Translations under genes and position numbers: made by a program
Shown: one piece after another, positions 1 through 5,249 of the stretch
How positions within the stretch are numbered: the stretch's first letter is position 1
How the letters are laid out: every line of letters starts with the position of its first letter
Origin: an uncultured Gemmatimonadota bacterium
Lineage (GTDB): Bacteria > Gemmatimonadota > Gemmatimonadetes > Gemmatimonadales > Gemmatimonadaceae
NCBI GenBank assembly: GCA_903906325.1
Contig: CAIVJV010000268.1
Location: forward strand, 1-8,881
Direction: 5' to 3'
Length of the DNA: 8,881 nucleotides
Notes under the pieces: model-generated
The model's database searches: none
The model's input: only the letters and a program-made list of their open reading frames with translations
What the model was told of the DNA's origin: nothing

Positions 1-306
1 CGCTGCCTTGGCGACGGTCTTCTTGGCCGCCGTCTTCTTGGCGGCGGGCGCGGCAGGCGCCCCCTCGGTCCCGGCCGTCTTCTTGGCGGCCACCTTCTTC
101 TTGGCGGCCGGCGCCGGCTCGGCGGCCTTCTCGGTGCGGTGACGCTTGTCGCGTTCCCACCGGACTCGCGCCCGCGCGACCTGGTCGTCGGTCAACGGAG
201 AGGCCGGCGTCCGCACCGAGATCTCCATCGACCGCAACATGGCGAGCACCTCGTCCCCCGAGATGCCGAATTCCGTCGCCAACTCACTCACCCGAAGCTT
301 GCTCAA
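1..306 (-). CDS. infB: Translation initiation factor IF-2, N-terminal part (3' end outside window)
   Basis: This is the first 102 codons of IF-2, the GTPase that brings fMet-tRNA to the 30S subunit and promotes subunit joining. Residues about 1-52 form an IF2_N-type domain: it opens LSKLRVSELATEFGIS and continues with a helix around GDEVLAMLRSMEI. An Ala/Lys-rich low-complexity linker with repeated AAKKT units follows, as is typical between the IF-2 N-domain and the G domain, which would lie beyond position 1. The start is a TTG at 306-304, preceded by AGGGGG with 5-nt spacing. Its TTGA overlaps the TGA stop of the upstream L7Ae-like gene, so the two are probably translationally coupled. Position in the rimP-nusA-L7Ae-infB order supports the call. 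No GTP-binding motif is visible because the gene is cut by the window edge. Confidence 0.88.
   Translation of the reverse strand, partial: MSKLRVSELATEFGISGDEVLAMLRSMEISVRTPASPLTDDQVARARVRWERDKRHRTEKAAEPAPAAKKKVAAKKTAGTEGAPAAPAAKKTAAKKTVAKAA
17..108 (-). repeat. Degenerate short repeats encoding Lys/Ala units of the IF-2 linker
   Basis: A 14-nt unit, GTCTTCTTGGCGGC as read on the plus strand, occurs at 32-45 and 77-90. Close variants lie at 17-30 and 95-108. On the coding strand each encodes A-A-K-K-T or A-A-K-K-K. They fall in the flexible linker of infB, so they are best seen as coding low complexity that can expand or contract and not as a mobile or regulatory repeat. Confidence 0.7.
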
Positions 307-653
307 CCCGTCCCCCTTGAACCGTCTGGTCCCGTTCCCGCCGGAGCGGCGAGCGCGAGAATCCCCTGAGCCAACTCGGTGTCCACGACACCGATCACCG
401 CCGTCGCCTCGCGGCCTCCCACCTGGCCGAGCGTCGCCGCCGAGGCCACCCTCAGCATCGGCACCCGCTTGGCCGCGAGCAATCCATCGACCTTCTGGCG
501 ACTGTTCGCGGACGCGTCGGCGGCGACCACCGCCACCCGCAACGTCCCGCGCCGCGCCGCCTCACGTACGCGCTCCACCCCTAACACGGCGCGTCGCGAC
601 CGCAATCCAAGCCCCAAGAGGCCGAGGAGGCGTCGCTCCGTCGCCGCGTCCAT
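303..653 (-). CDS. L7Ae/L30e-family RNA-binding protein (YlxQ-like)
   Basis: This 116-residue protein resembles the L7Ae/L30e/S12e family members (YlxQ type) commonly encoded between nusA and infB. The family binds RNA kink-turns; the cellular role of the YlxQ branch is poorly defined. Visible family features are a basic N-terminal helix with GLRSRRAVLGVERV (about 15-29), a core strand plus the ASANSRQK segment (about 48-54), then VPMLRVASAATLGQVGGRE (about 64-82) and the hydrophobic strand TAVIGVVD. The C-terminus is a short Gly/Pro/Ala tail. ATG at 653 has AGGG 6 nt upstream and is preferred; the GTG one codon earlier (656) is spaced too tightly. The gene begins 8 nt after the nusA stop, and its TGA overlaps the infB TTG. 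No separate ylxR gene is seen between nusA and this gene. Confidence 0.8.
   Translation of the reverse strand: MDAATERRLLGLLGLGLRSRRAVLGVERVREAARRGTLRVAVVAADASANSRQKVDGLLAAKRVPMLRVASAATLGQVGGREATAVIGVVDTELAQGILALAAPAGTGPDGSRGTG
312..317 (-). promoter_or_regulatory. Ribosome-binding site for the TTG start of infB
   Basis: The coding strand reads AGGGGG, then 5 nt, then TTG. No ATG or GTG in the infB frame lies close by before the IF2_N domain begins, so this site decides the unusual TTG start. It is embedded in the last codons of the L7Ae-like gene. Confidence 0.65.
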
Positions 654-661
654 CACCGGCC

Positions 662-1996
662 CTACGCCGACTCCGGCCCCGTGGCGGGCGCCGGCGCCGC
701 CGCCTCGTTCCCTTCCTCGGTGAGCTCATCCAGGATCGCGATGATCCGATCCGCCTCTTCCGGCGCGATCCCGGGGAGCCGCAGGAAGTCGTCCCGATCG
801 AGGTCGATGATGTCGTTCAAGGTGCGATACCCGCCCGCCTCGAGGACCGCGACCGTGGCGGTCGGCAGTCCCTCGATGGCCGCGAGCGGGACATCCGCGG
901 CCTCGTCGCCCGGGAGCGGCGCGAAGAGCGGCATCTCGCCACCGCGCTCGAGCCACTCGCGGCTGGAATAGAGATCGATCTTCCACCCGGTGAGCTCGGA
1001 CGCGAGCCGCACGTTCTGTCCGTTGCGGCCGATCGCGAGCGAGAGCTGATCCTCGTCGACCACCGCCTGGATGGTCTTGGTCGTGGCATCGCTGAAGACG
1101 CGCGCGACCTTCGCGGGCGCGAGCGCGAGCTTGGCGAAGCGCTCCGGGTCGGCCGACCACGGGACGATGTCGATGCGCTCGCCGCCGAGTTCCTGCACCA
1201 CGGCCTGCACGCGCGCGCCCTTGAGGCCGACGCACGCCCCCACGGGATCGATCCCGTCGTCCTTGGAGACGACGGCGATCTTGGTCCGACTCCCCACCTC
1301 GCGCGACGCCGCGCGGATCTCGACGATCCCCGACTGGATCTCCGGGACCTCGAGTCGGAAGAGCGCCTGCACGAAGAGCGCGTCCGCGCGCGAGAGGATG
1401 AGGCGCGGCCCCTTGGGCGTCTCCTCGATGCGCTTGAGCACCGCGCGGATCGGCTCGCCCTGGGTGTACGTCTCGCGATGGTTCTGCTCGCGATACGGGA
1501 TGATCGCCTCCGCCTCGCGGAACTTGTTCAGGAGGAGCACGATCTTGCCGCGCTCGATCTGCTGGATCTCGCCCGAGAGCAGGTCGCCGACCCGGGACGA
1601 GAACTCGTCCCGGATCTTGGTGCGCTCGCCCTCACGGACGCGCTGCACGATCCGCTGCTTGCACGCCTGCACGGCGGAGCGCCCGAACTCATTGAAATCG
1701 ACGGGGATCTCCATGATGTCCCCCGCCTGATAGTCGGGGTCCTCGTAGCGCGCCTCCTCGATGTCGATCTCGATGACCTCGTCGGTCACCGCCTCGACGA
1801 CCTTCTTGAGGATCACGATCTTGATGTCGCCCACGGCGTCATCGATCTCCACCTCGGCCTGCACCGTCGGGCCGTACTTCTTCCCGAGGGCGGCGAGGAT
1901 GCCGTCCTTGAGGAGCTCGTGCAGCTCGGTGCGATCGATCTGCTTGCTGTTCGCCAACTCGCGCAATGCCGCGAGGATCTCGACTGATCCCGCCAT
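662..1996 (-). CDS. nusA: Transcription termination/antitermination factor NusA
   Basis: NusA binds RNA polymerase and nascent RNA, lengthens hairpin pauses, and aids intrinsic termination and antitermination. The 444-residue product shows the full order. The N-terminal RNAP-binding domain is about 1-125. An S1 domain spans about 135-200 (VGDLLSGEIQQIERGKIVLLL). KH1 is about 230-300 with GLKG at 257-260. KH2 is about 305-350 with GRNG at 323-326 and the typical NVRLASELTGWKIDL. One helix-hairpin-helix module with LPGI lies at about 371-425, and an Ala/Pro tail ends the protein. Unlike E. coli NusA it has no second long acidic repeat. The ATG at 1996 has AGGAG at 7-nt spacing; a longer reading to 2215 would run through rimP and lacks homology. 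The gene lies 23 nt after rimP in the same operon and is probably controlled by the leader upstream of rimP. Confidence 0.97.
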   Translation of the reverse strand: MAGSVEILAALRELANSKQIDRTELHELLKDGILAALGKKYGPTVQAEVEIDDAVGDIKIVILKKVVEAVTDEVIEIDIEEARYEDPDYQAGDIMEIPVDFNEFGRSAVQACKQRIVQRVREGERTKIRDEFSSRVGDLLSGEIQQIERGKIVLLLNKFREAEAIIPYREQNHRETYTQGEPIRAVLKRIEETPKGPRLILSRADALFVQALFRLEVPEIQSGIVEIRAASREVGSRTKIAVVSKDDGIDPVGACVGLKGARVQAVVQELGGERIDIVPWSADPERFAKLALAPAKVARVFSDATTKTIQAVVDEDQLSLAIGRNGQNVRLASELTGWKIDLYSSREWLERGGEMPLFAPLPGDEAADVPLAAIEGLPTATVAVLEAGGYRTLNDIIDLDRDDFLRLPGIAPEEADRIIAILDELTEEGNEAAAPAPATGPESA

Positions 1997-2003
1997 GGTC
2001 TGA

Positions 2004-2009
2004 CTCCTG
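2004..2009 (-). promoter_or_regulatory. Ribosome-binding site of nusA
   Basis: The coding strand reads CAGGAG followed by 7 nt and the ATG at 1996. This strong site in the 23-nt rimP-nusA gap fixes the nusA start and excludes the 73-residue upstream extension that the open frame would allow. Confidence 0.75.
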
Positions 2010-2019
2010 AATGAATGCC

Positions 2020-2490
2020 TTACGGTTTCCAATGGAACGCGAGCCGGGCGTCGGTGACGTCCGCCAGCGCGATCTCCCGCTCCTGCCCCTTCATATCCCG
2101 GAGCCGGACCCGCTCCTGCCCCGCCTCCCCCTCCACCGCGACGATCTCGAACTCGGAGCGGCCATGGAGGGCGAGGGCATTGACGCTCGCCCGACGCCCG
2201 ACGAACCGCACCCAATCCGCCGCCTTCCGCAGCGGCCGTTCCATCCCCGGGGAGGAGACCTCGAGCACGTAGCGCGCCGAGATCAGCGTGGGCTCGGCAT
2301 CGAGCCGGGCCTCGATCGCCCGGGATGCCCGCTCACAATCCCCGACCTGCACCTTCTGGCGGTCCAGACGGTCGATCCGGATGTCGAGCACCGGCCGACC
2401 ATTCGACCCCCCGCGCTTGAGCTCGACCAATTCGAGCTCAAGCTTCGTAAGCTCTTCAATGACAAGCAGTTCGATTGCGTCGACTGTCAC
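2020..2490 (-). CDS. rimP: Ribosome maturation factor RimP
   Basis: RimP assists assembly of the 30S subunit, acting late in pseudoknot and S12-region maturation. The 156-residue product has the two-domain form. The N-terminal alpha/beta domain is about 1-85, with ELELVELKRGG and the acidic strand LDIRIDR, and the family hallmark YVLEVSSPGMERPL sits at about 74-87. The C-terminal SH3-like barrel is about 90-156. The start is placed at GTG 2490 because GAGGT lies 7 nt upstream and because E. coli RimP aligns well from here. The longer GTG at 2511 begins inside the U-tract of the leader terminator, where no ribosome-binding site is possible. It is the first gene of rimP-nusA-L7Ae-infB, the same order as in E. 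coli and Bacillus, and lies directly behind a promoter plus attenuator-like leader. Confidence 0.95.
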   Translation of the reverse strand: MTVDAIELLVIEELTKLELELVELKRGGSNGRPVLDIRIDRLDRQKVQVGDCERASRAIEARLDAEPTLISARYVLEVSSPGMERPLRKAADWVRFVGRRASVNALALHGRSEFEIVAVEGEAGQERVRLRDMKGQEREIALADVTDARLAFHWKP

Positions 2491-2497
2491 GGCACCG

Positions 2498-2502
2498 ACC
2501 TC
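2498..2502 (-). promoter_or_regulatory. Ribosome-binding site of rimP
   Basis: GAGGT on the coding strand ends 7 nt before the GTG at 2490. It lies just downstream of the terminator U-tract (2517-2512), so RNA polymerase must read through the hairpin to expose it. This site decides between the two possible GTG starts. Confidence 0.6.
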
Positions 2503-2511
2503 ACAGAGCAC

Positions 2512-2543
2512 AAAAAAAGTGCGGGGAGACCTGCCCCCACACT
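2512..2543 (-). terminator. Intrinsic terminator hairpin in the rimP-nusA leader
   Basis: On the minus strand a 10-bp stem forms between 2543-2534 (AGTGTGGGGG) and 2527-2518 (TCCCCGCACT), with two G-U pairs and a 6-nt loop at 2533-2528. It is followed directly by T residues from 2517 to 2512. This is a canonical rho-independent terminator and works in one direction only, because no T-run follows on the plus strand. It lies about 60 bp beyond the pgeF stop and about 22 bp before rimP. Because a promoter sits between pgeF and the hairpin, it can serve both as the end of the murA-pgeF transcript and as an attenuator of the rimP-nusA-infB transcript. Confidence 0.85.
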
Positions 2544-2568
2544 CCGCAAACGGACCGGAATGTCTCCC
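2524..2568 (-). promoter_or_regulatory. Candidate antiterminator pairing in the rimP-nusA leader
   Basis: On the minus strand GGGAGAC at 2568-2562 is perfectly complementary to GTCTCCC at 2530-2524. The second arm covers the terminator loop and the first four bases of its 3' arm, so this pairing and the terminator stem exclude each other. Inside the loop a small hairpin, TCCG-TTTG-CGGA (2554-2543), could stack and also takes the first base of the terminator 5' arm. The upstream arm would lie only a few bases after the predicted transcription start. This is the layout of a two-state attenuator. The switching signal is unknown, and NusA itself is a plausible one. Confidence 0.45.
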
Positions 2569-2571
2569 AAC

Positions 2572-2595
2572 CTGTCACAAGCTAGGGCCTGACAG
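2572..2595. repeat. 6-bp inverted repeat centred on the rimP promoter -10
   Basis: CTGTCA (2572-2577) and TGACAG (2590-2595) on the plus strand form a perfect inverted repeat with 12 bp between the arms. It brackets the predicted -10 element and the start site. This could be an operator for a dimeric regulator, but arms of this length can occur by chance. The sequence CTGTCAC recurs at 2484-2490, over the rimP start codon. Confidence 0.3.
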
Positions 2596-2607
2596 CGGGG
2601 CAGTCAA
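2579..2607 (-). promoter_or_regulatory. Sigma70-type promoter for rimP-nusA-infB
   Basis: On the minus strand TTGACT (2607-2602) and TAGCTT (2584-2579) are separated by exactly 17 bp. The -35 matches TTGACA in five of six positions. The -10 matches TATAAT in three of six, at the key T, A and final T. The predicted start is near 2573-2571. The -35 overlaps the pgeF TGA stop (2606-2604), so the promoter is tucked into the end of the upstream gene and can drive the following operon independently of murA-pgeF. Confidence 0.55.
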
Positions 2608-3314
2608 GCAGACCGGACGATGACCCCGATCTGCCGACCGGCATCTCCGGCGCGGTGGGAGAAGAACCGATCGTTGTCGCACCGGGTGCAGTCGAGGTCG
2701 GCGGACCAGCGACCGACACCGAGGGCCTCCGCTTGCTCACCGAGGAGGGCGCGGAGGTCGATGTGGCGAGGGCGATGGGTCTCCAGGCCGGTCAACTGGC
2801 GGTAGACATCGGGTCCGACCTCGTAGCACCGCCCGCAGATCGACGGGCCGAGATGGACCCGGAGGCCGGCGGCGGGGTGCCCGGTGGTCTCGAGGGCGCG
2901 GACCGCCTCGGCGAGGATCCCACCCGCCACGCCCCGCCACCCGGCATGGACCACCCCGACGGGGCCGTCCGCGTGGGCGAGGAAGACCGGGACGCAGTCG
3001 GCGATGGTGACCGCGAGCGCACCGACGCCGGAGAGGAGGTGTCCGTCGGCGCCAGGATGGCGGACCCATCCCTCCCAGCTCGGCTCGTGTCGGAGGACCT
3101 GCGTCCCATGGACCTGCTTCGCCGAGGCGAGGCGCGGGGCCCCGGATGCGGCGAGGGTCCGTTGGAGCGCCTGCCACCGTGCCGACGCCTCCGGCGCCTC
3201 CCCTGATTCCGGGAACCCGTAGGTCCCGGCCTCGCGCGTCGTGACGAAGACGGTGAGACCGAGGTCATCGAAGCCCGCGATCGGGTGATGCGGGGGGAGC
3301 GCCGCGATCGTCAT
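2604..3314 (-). CDS. pgeF: PgeF/YfiH/LACC1-family protein (purine nucleoside phosphorylase / polyphenol oxidase-like)
   Basis: This 236-residue protein belongs to the DUF152 (Cu-oxidase_4) family. Members have been described as multicopper polyphenol oxidases and, more recently, as enzymes cleaving adenosine and other purine nucleosides; E. coli PgeF (YfiH) also safeguards the amino-acid composition of peptidoglycan stems. All family signatures are present: KQVHG with His69, ADCVPV with Cys107 and HAGWRG with His123, which form the conserved His/Cys/His metal site. They are followed by GPSICGRCYEVG (156-167) and the C-terminal CTRCDNDRFFSHR (209-221). Length is normal for the family. The ATG at 3314 has no strong Shine-Dalgarno sequence in the 22-nt gap after murA, so translation may depend on coupling. 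The 3' end carries the -35 of the following operon. Pairing with murA fits a cell-wall link, but the exact substrate cannot be read from the sequence. Confidence 0.9.
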   Translation of the reverse strand: MTIAALPPHHPIAGFDDLGLTVFVTTREAGTYGFPESGEAPEASARWQALQRTLAASGAPRLASAKQVHGTQVLRHEPSWEGWVRHPGADGHLLSGVGALAVTIADCVPVFLAHADGPVGVVHAGWRGVAGGILAEAVRALETTGHPAAGLRVHLGPSICGRCYEVGPDVYRQLTGLETHRPRHIDLRALLGEQAEALGVGRWSADLDCTRCDNDRFFSHRAGDAGRQIGVIVRSA

Positions 3315-3336
3315 CGGCCGTACGGGATCGCCCGGA

Positions 3337-4620
3337 CTATTCGACGCGCTGGATCGAGGCCCCGAGCGCGTTGAGCCGCTCGTGGATCCGTTCGTAGCCC
3401 CGCTCGATCTGTCCGATGTTGTTGATGGTGCTCGTCCCCTTCGCGCAGAGGGCCGCGATGAGCATCGCCATCCCGGCCCGGATGTCGGGGCTCTCGACGG
3501 TCGCGCCTCGGAGCTCGGTGGGCCCGCTCACCAAGGCACGATGGGGATCGCAGAGCACGATGCGCGCGCCCATCCCGATGAGCTTGTCGACGAAGAACAT
3601 CCGTGACTCGAACATCTTCTCATGCATGAGGATGATCCCCTCGCACTGCGTCGCGGTGACGATGGCGATCGACATCACGTCCGCCGGGAAGGCGGGCCAG
3701 GGCTGATCCTCGAGCTTGGGGACGGCGCCTCCGAGATCCGACCGAATGCGCAGCGCCTGCTTCTCCGGCACGACGAGATCGGCCCCGTCGACCTGCGTCT
3801 CGACCCCGAGCCGCTCGAACCCGAGCCGGACGGAGCGGAGGTGCTCCACGCCGGCATCGGCGATGCGGAGGGCGGACCGTGTGACCGCGGCGAGGCCGAT
3901 GAACGAGCCAACCTCGATATGGTCGGGACCGATGCGATGGGTGCAGCCGTGCAGCGGGCGTCCTCCCTCGATGGTGAGGAGGTTGGACCCGATCCCGTCG
4001 ATGCGGGCGCCCATGGCGACGAGCATCCGGCAGAGGTCCTGCACATGCGGCTCGCTGGCGGCGTTGTGCAGGATCGTCGTCCCCTGCGCCGCGACGGCGG
4101 CCATGACCGCGTTCTCGGTGCCGGTGACGCTCGGCTCATCCAAGAAGAGATCGACCCCGCGGAGCCCACGCGTGCGGAAGACGATCCGCTCCGCGAACTC
4201 GTGCTCCGCCCCGAGGGCCTCCAGCGCGAGGAAGTGCGTATCGAGTCGTCGACGCCCGATGACGTCCCCACCCGGGGGCGCGAGGTGCACCTCGCCGGCC
4301 CGCGCGAGCAGCGGCGCGGCCAGGAGGATGGACCCCCGGATCCGCGTGCAGAGCGCGGGGTCGAGCGTGTCCCCGCGCACCGTCGTCGCCGTGATCACCA
4401 GCGTGTTCGGCGCGGTCCACTCCGCAGTGGCCCCGGCCTGCCGGATCAGCTCACAGAGGCTGAGGATGTCCTTGATGTGTGGGACGTTCTCCAGGGTGAC
4501 CGGCTGGTCGGTGAGGAGCGCCGCACAGAGGATGGGGAGGGCCGCGTTCTTGTTGCCGGCCGGCCGGATGGTGCCGGCGAGGCGACGCCCGCCCTCGACG
4601 ATGAACTGGGGATGTGCCAT
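3337..4620 (-). CDS. murA: UDP-N-acetylglucosamine 1-carboxyvinyltransferase MurA, Asp active-site type
   Basis: MurA transfers enolpyruvate from PEP to UDP-GlcNAc, the committed cytoplasmic step of peptidoglycan synthesis. The 427-residue product has the usual length and the inside-out alpha/beta barrel motifs. These include AGNKNAALP with Lys24 (E. coli Lys22), RGSILLAAPLLAR with Arg95 (E. coli Arg91), the active-site loop PPGGDVIGRRRLD (115-127), FPAD (E. coli Asp305 region), DIRAGMAM (E. coli Arg397 region) and the C-terminal IERGYERI. The loop residue that is Cys115 in E. coli is Asp119 here, codon GAC at 4266-4264. MurA proteins with this Asp, as in Mycobacterium tuberculosis and Chlamydia, are active but not alkylated by fosfomycin. 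No good ribosome-binding site precedes the ATG; a TATATT 7 nt upstream hints at a leaderless transcript. pgeF follows 22 nt downstream. Confidence 0.96.
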   Translation of the reverse strand: MAHPQFIVEGGRRLAGTIRPAGNKNAALPILCAALLTDQPVTLENVPHIKDILSLCELIRQAGATAEWTAPNTLVITATTVRGDTLDPALCTRIRGSILLAAPLLARAGEVHLAPPGGDVIGRRRLDTHFLALEALGAEHEFAERIVFRTRGLRGVDLFLDEPSVTGTENAVMAAVAAQGTTILHNAASEPHVQDLCRMLVAMGARIDGIGSNLLTIEGGRPLHGCTHRIGPDHIEVGSFIGLAAVTRSALRIADAGVEHLRSVRLGFERLGVETQVDGADLVVPEKQALRIRSDLGGAVPKLEDQPWPAFPADVMSIAIVTATQCEGIILMHEKMFESRMFFVDKLIGMGARIVLCDPHRALVSGPTELRGATVESPDIRAGMAMLIAALCAKGTSTINNIGQIERGYERIHERLNALGASIQRVE

Positions 4621-4627
4621 GTGCGGG

Positions 4628-4633
4628 AATATA
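4628..4633 (-). promoter_or_regulatory. Candidate -10 element for murA (possibly leaderless mRNA)
   Basis: On the minus strand TATATT (five of six matches to TATAAT) ends 7 nt before the murA ATG, which would put transcription initiation at or next to the start codon. It is a rare A+T island in the 50-bp divergent region, and no Shine-Dalgarno sequence is seen for murA. No convincing -35 lies 16-18 bp upstream, which lowers confidence. On the plus strand the same island reads AATATA and might also serve the divergent gene. Confidence 0.35.
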
Positions 4634-4670
4634 CGCTTGACGCCCCGCGGCCGAGGGTGGAGGATTCGAC

Positions 4671-5249
4671 ATGCTCATCCTCCAGCTCGCTGCCGCGGCC
4701 GACACGGTCCTCGTCCGTGCCGTCCCCCCGCTCCGCACCCCGTTCGAGCAGGTCGTCTACGTGGCCTCGGGGCTCACGAGCCTGCTCGTGCTCGGTCTCT
4801 GCGTGCTGACGGTGCTGACGCTGCTCGCGATGCGTCGAGGGGCTGCCGAGCTCCAGCGCGAGGTCACGCGGCTGCTGGTGGAGCTGCGTCCCTTGGCCCA
4901 GGAGGCCGCCGCCGCCGCGGCGGAGGTGCGCCAGGTGGCGGCGCAGGTGCAGGCGATGGTCGCCGATTCCAAGGCCACCGTGTCGACGGTCAACACGACG
5001 GTCCGCGCCTCGGTCGAGTCCCTCGGGGAACGGATCCAGGAGGTCAGCGAGACCGTCGGTCGGGTGACGCGGATGGCCGAGGGGATCGCGACGGCGGCCG
5101 CGGGGGCCGCCGGCGCCGCCGCGGGGTTCATGTTCGGCGGCCGACGGCGGAAGCGCCGACGGGCGGAAGGGTCCCCCGAGGCGGGGGCCCCTGAGGCGGC
5201 ATCCGTCGAGGCGGATCTGGGGGACGACGAGGTGGACGACCTCCCGTGA
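4671..5249 (+). CDS. Membrane-anchored coiled-coil protein, DUF948-like
   Basis: This 192-residue protein has no recognisable catalytic motif. Its architecture is clear: a short N-terminus, one strong transmembrane helix at about 29-54 (centred on LLVLGLCVLTVLTLLAM), then a long helical, heptad-like Ala/Glu/Gln/Val region at about 58-135. After it come an Ala/Gly-rich hydrophobic stretch (138-156), a basic cluster RRRKRRR (158-164) and an acidic tail (170-190). This resembles DUF948/YtxH-type proteins, which have one N-terminal helix followed by a cytoplasmic or periplasmic coiled coil and unknown function. The ATG has GGAGG (4659-4663) at 7-nt spacing. The stop overlaps the next gene as GTGA, so both are probably made together. 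The gene is divergent from murA. The Ala/Gly segment before the basic cluster could be a second membrane-associated helix. Confidence 0.7.
   Translation: MLILQLAAAADTVLVRAVPPLRTPFEQVVYVASGLTSLLVLGLCVLTVLTLLAMRRGAAELQREVTRLLVELRPLAQEAAAAAAEVRQVAAQVQAMVADSKATVSTVNTTVRASVESLGERIQEVSETVGRVTRMAEGIATAAAGAAGAAAGFMFGGRRRKRRRAEGSPEAGAPEAASVEADLGDDEVDDLP

Noticed and set aside
146..1987. A 613-codon open frame on the plus strand.
   Set aside because: It is antisense to nusA and the L7Ae-like gene, is rich in Arg/Pro/Asp/Leu as expected for the mirror of G+C-rich codons, and matches no family. The minus-strand genes have clear domains and ribosome-binding sites.
1997..2215. A 73-residue N-terminal extension of nusA.
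   Set aside because: It runs out of frame through rimP, is low-complexity, and the ATG at 1996 has a strong Shine-Dalgarno sequence and the family's usual N-terminus.
2491..2511. GTG at 2511 as the rimP start.
   Set aside because: It directly abuts the terminator U-tract, leaving no place for a ribosome-binding site. GTG at 2490 has GAGGT at proper spacing.
2487..2570. A possible leader peptide from TTG at 2570, ending in a TGA that overlaps the rimP GTG.
   Set aside because: No Shine-Dalgarno sequence fits so close to the predicted transcript start, and there is no run of regulatory codons. The GTGA overlap alone is easily due to chance.
4637..4665. TTGACG at 4637-4642 as a plus-strand -35 for the DUF948-like gene.
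   Set aside because: No acceptable -10 lies 16-18 bp downstream; that position is occupied by the GGAGG ribosome-binding site.
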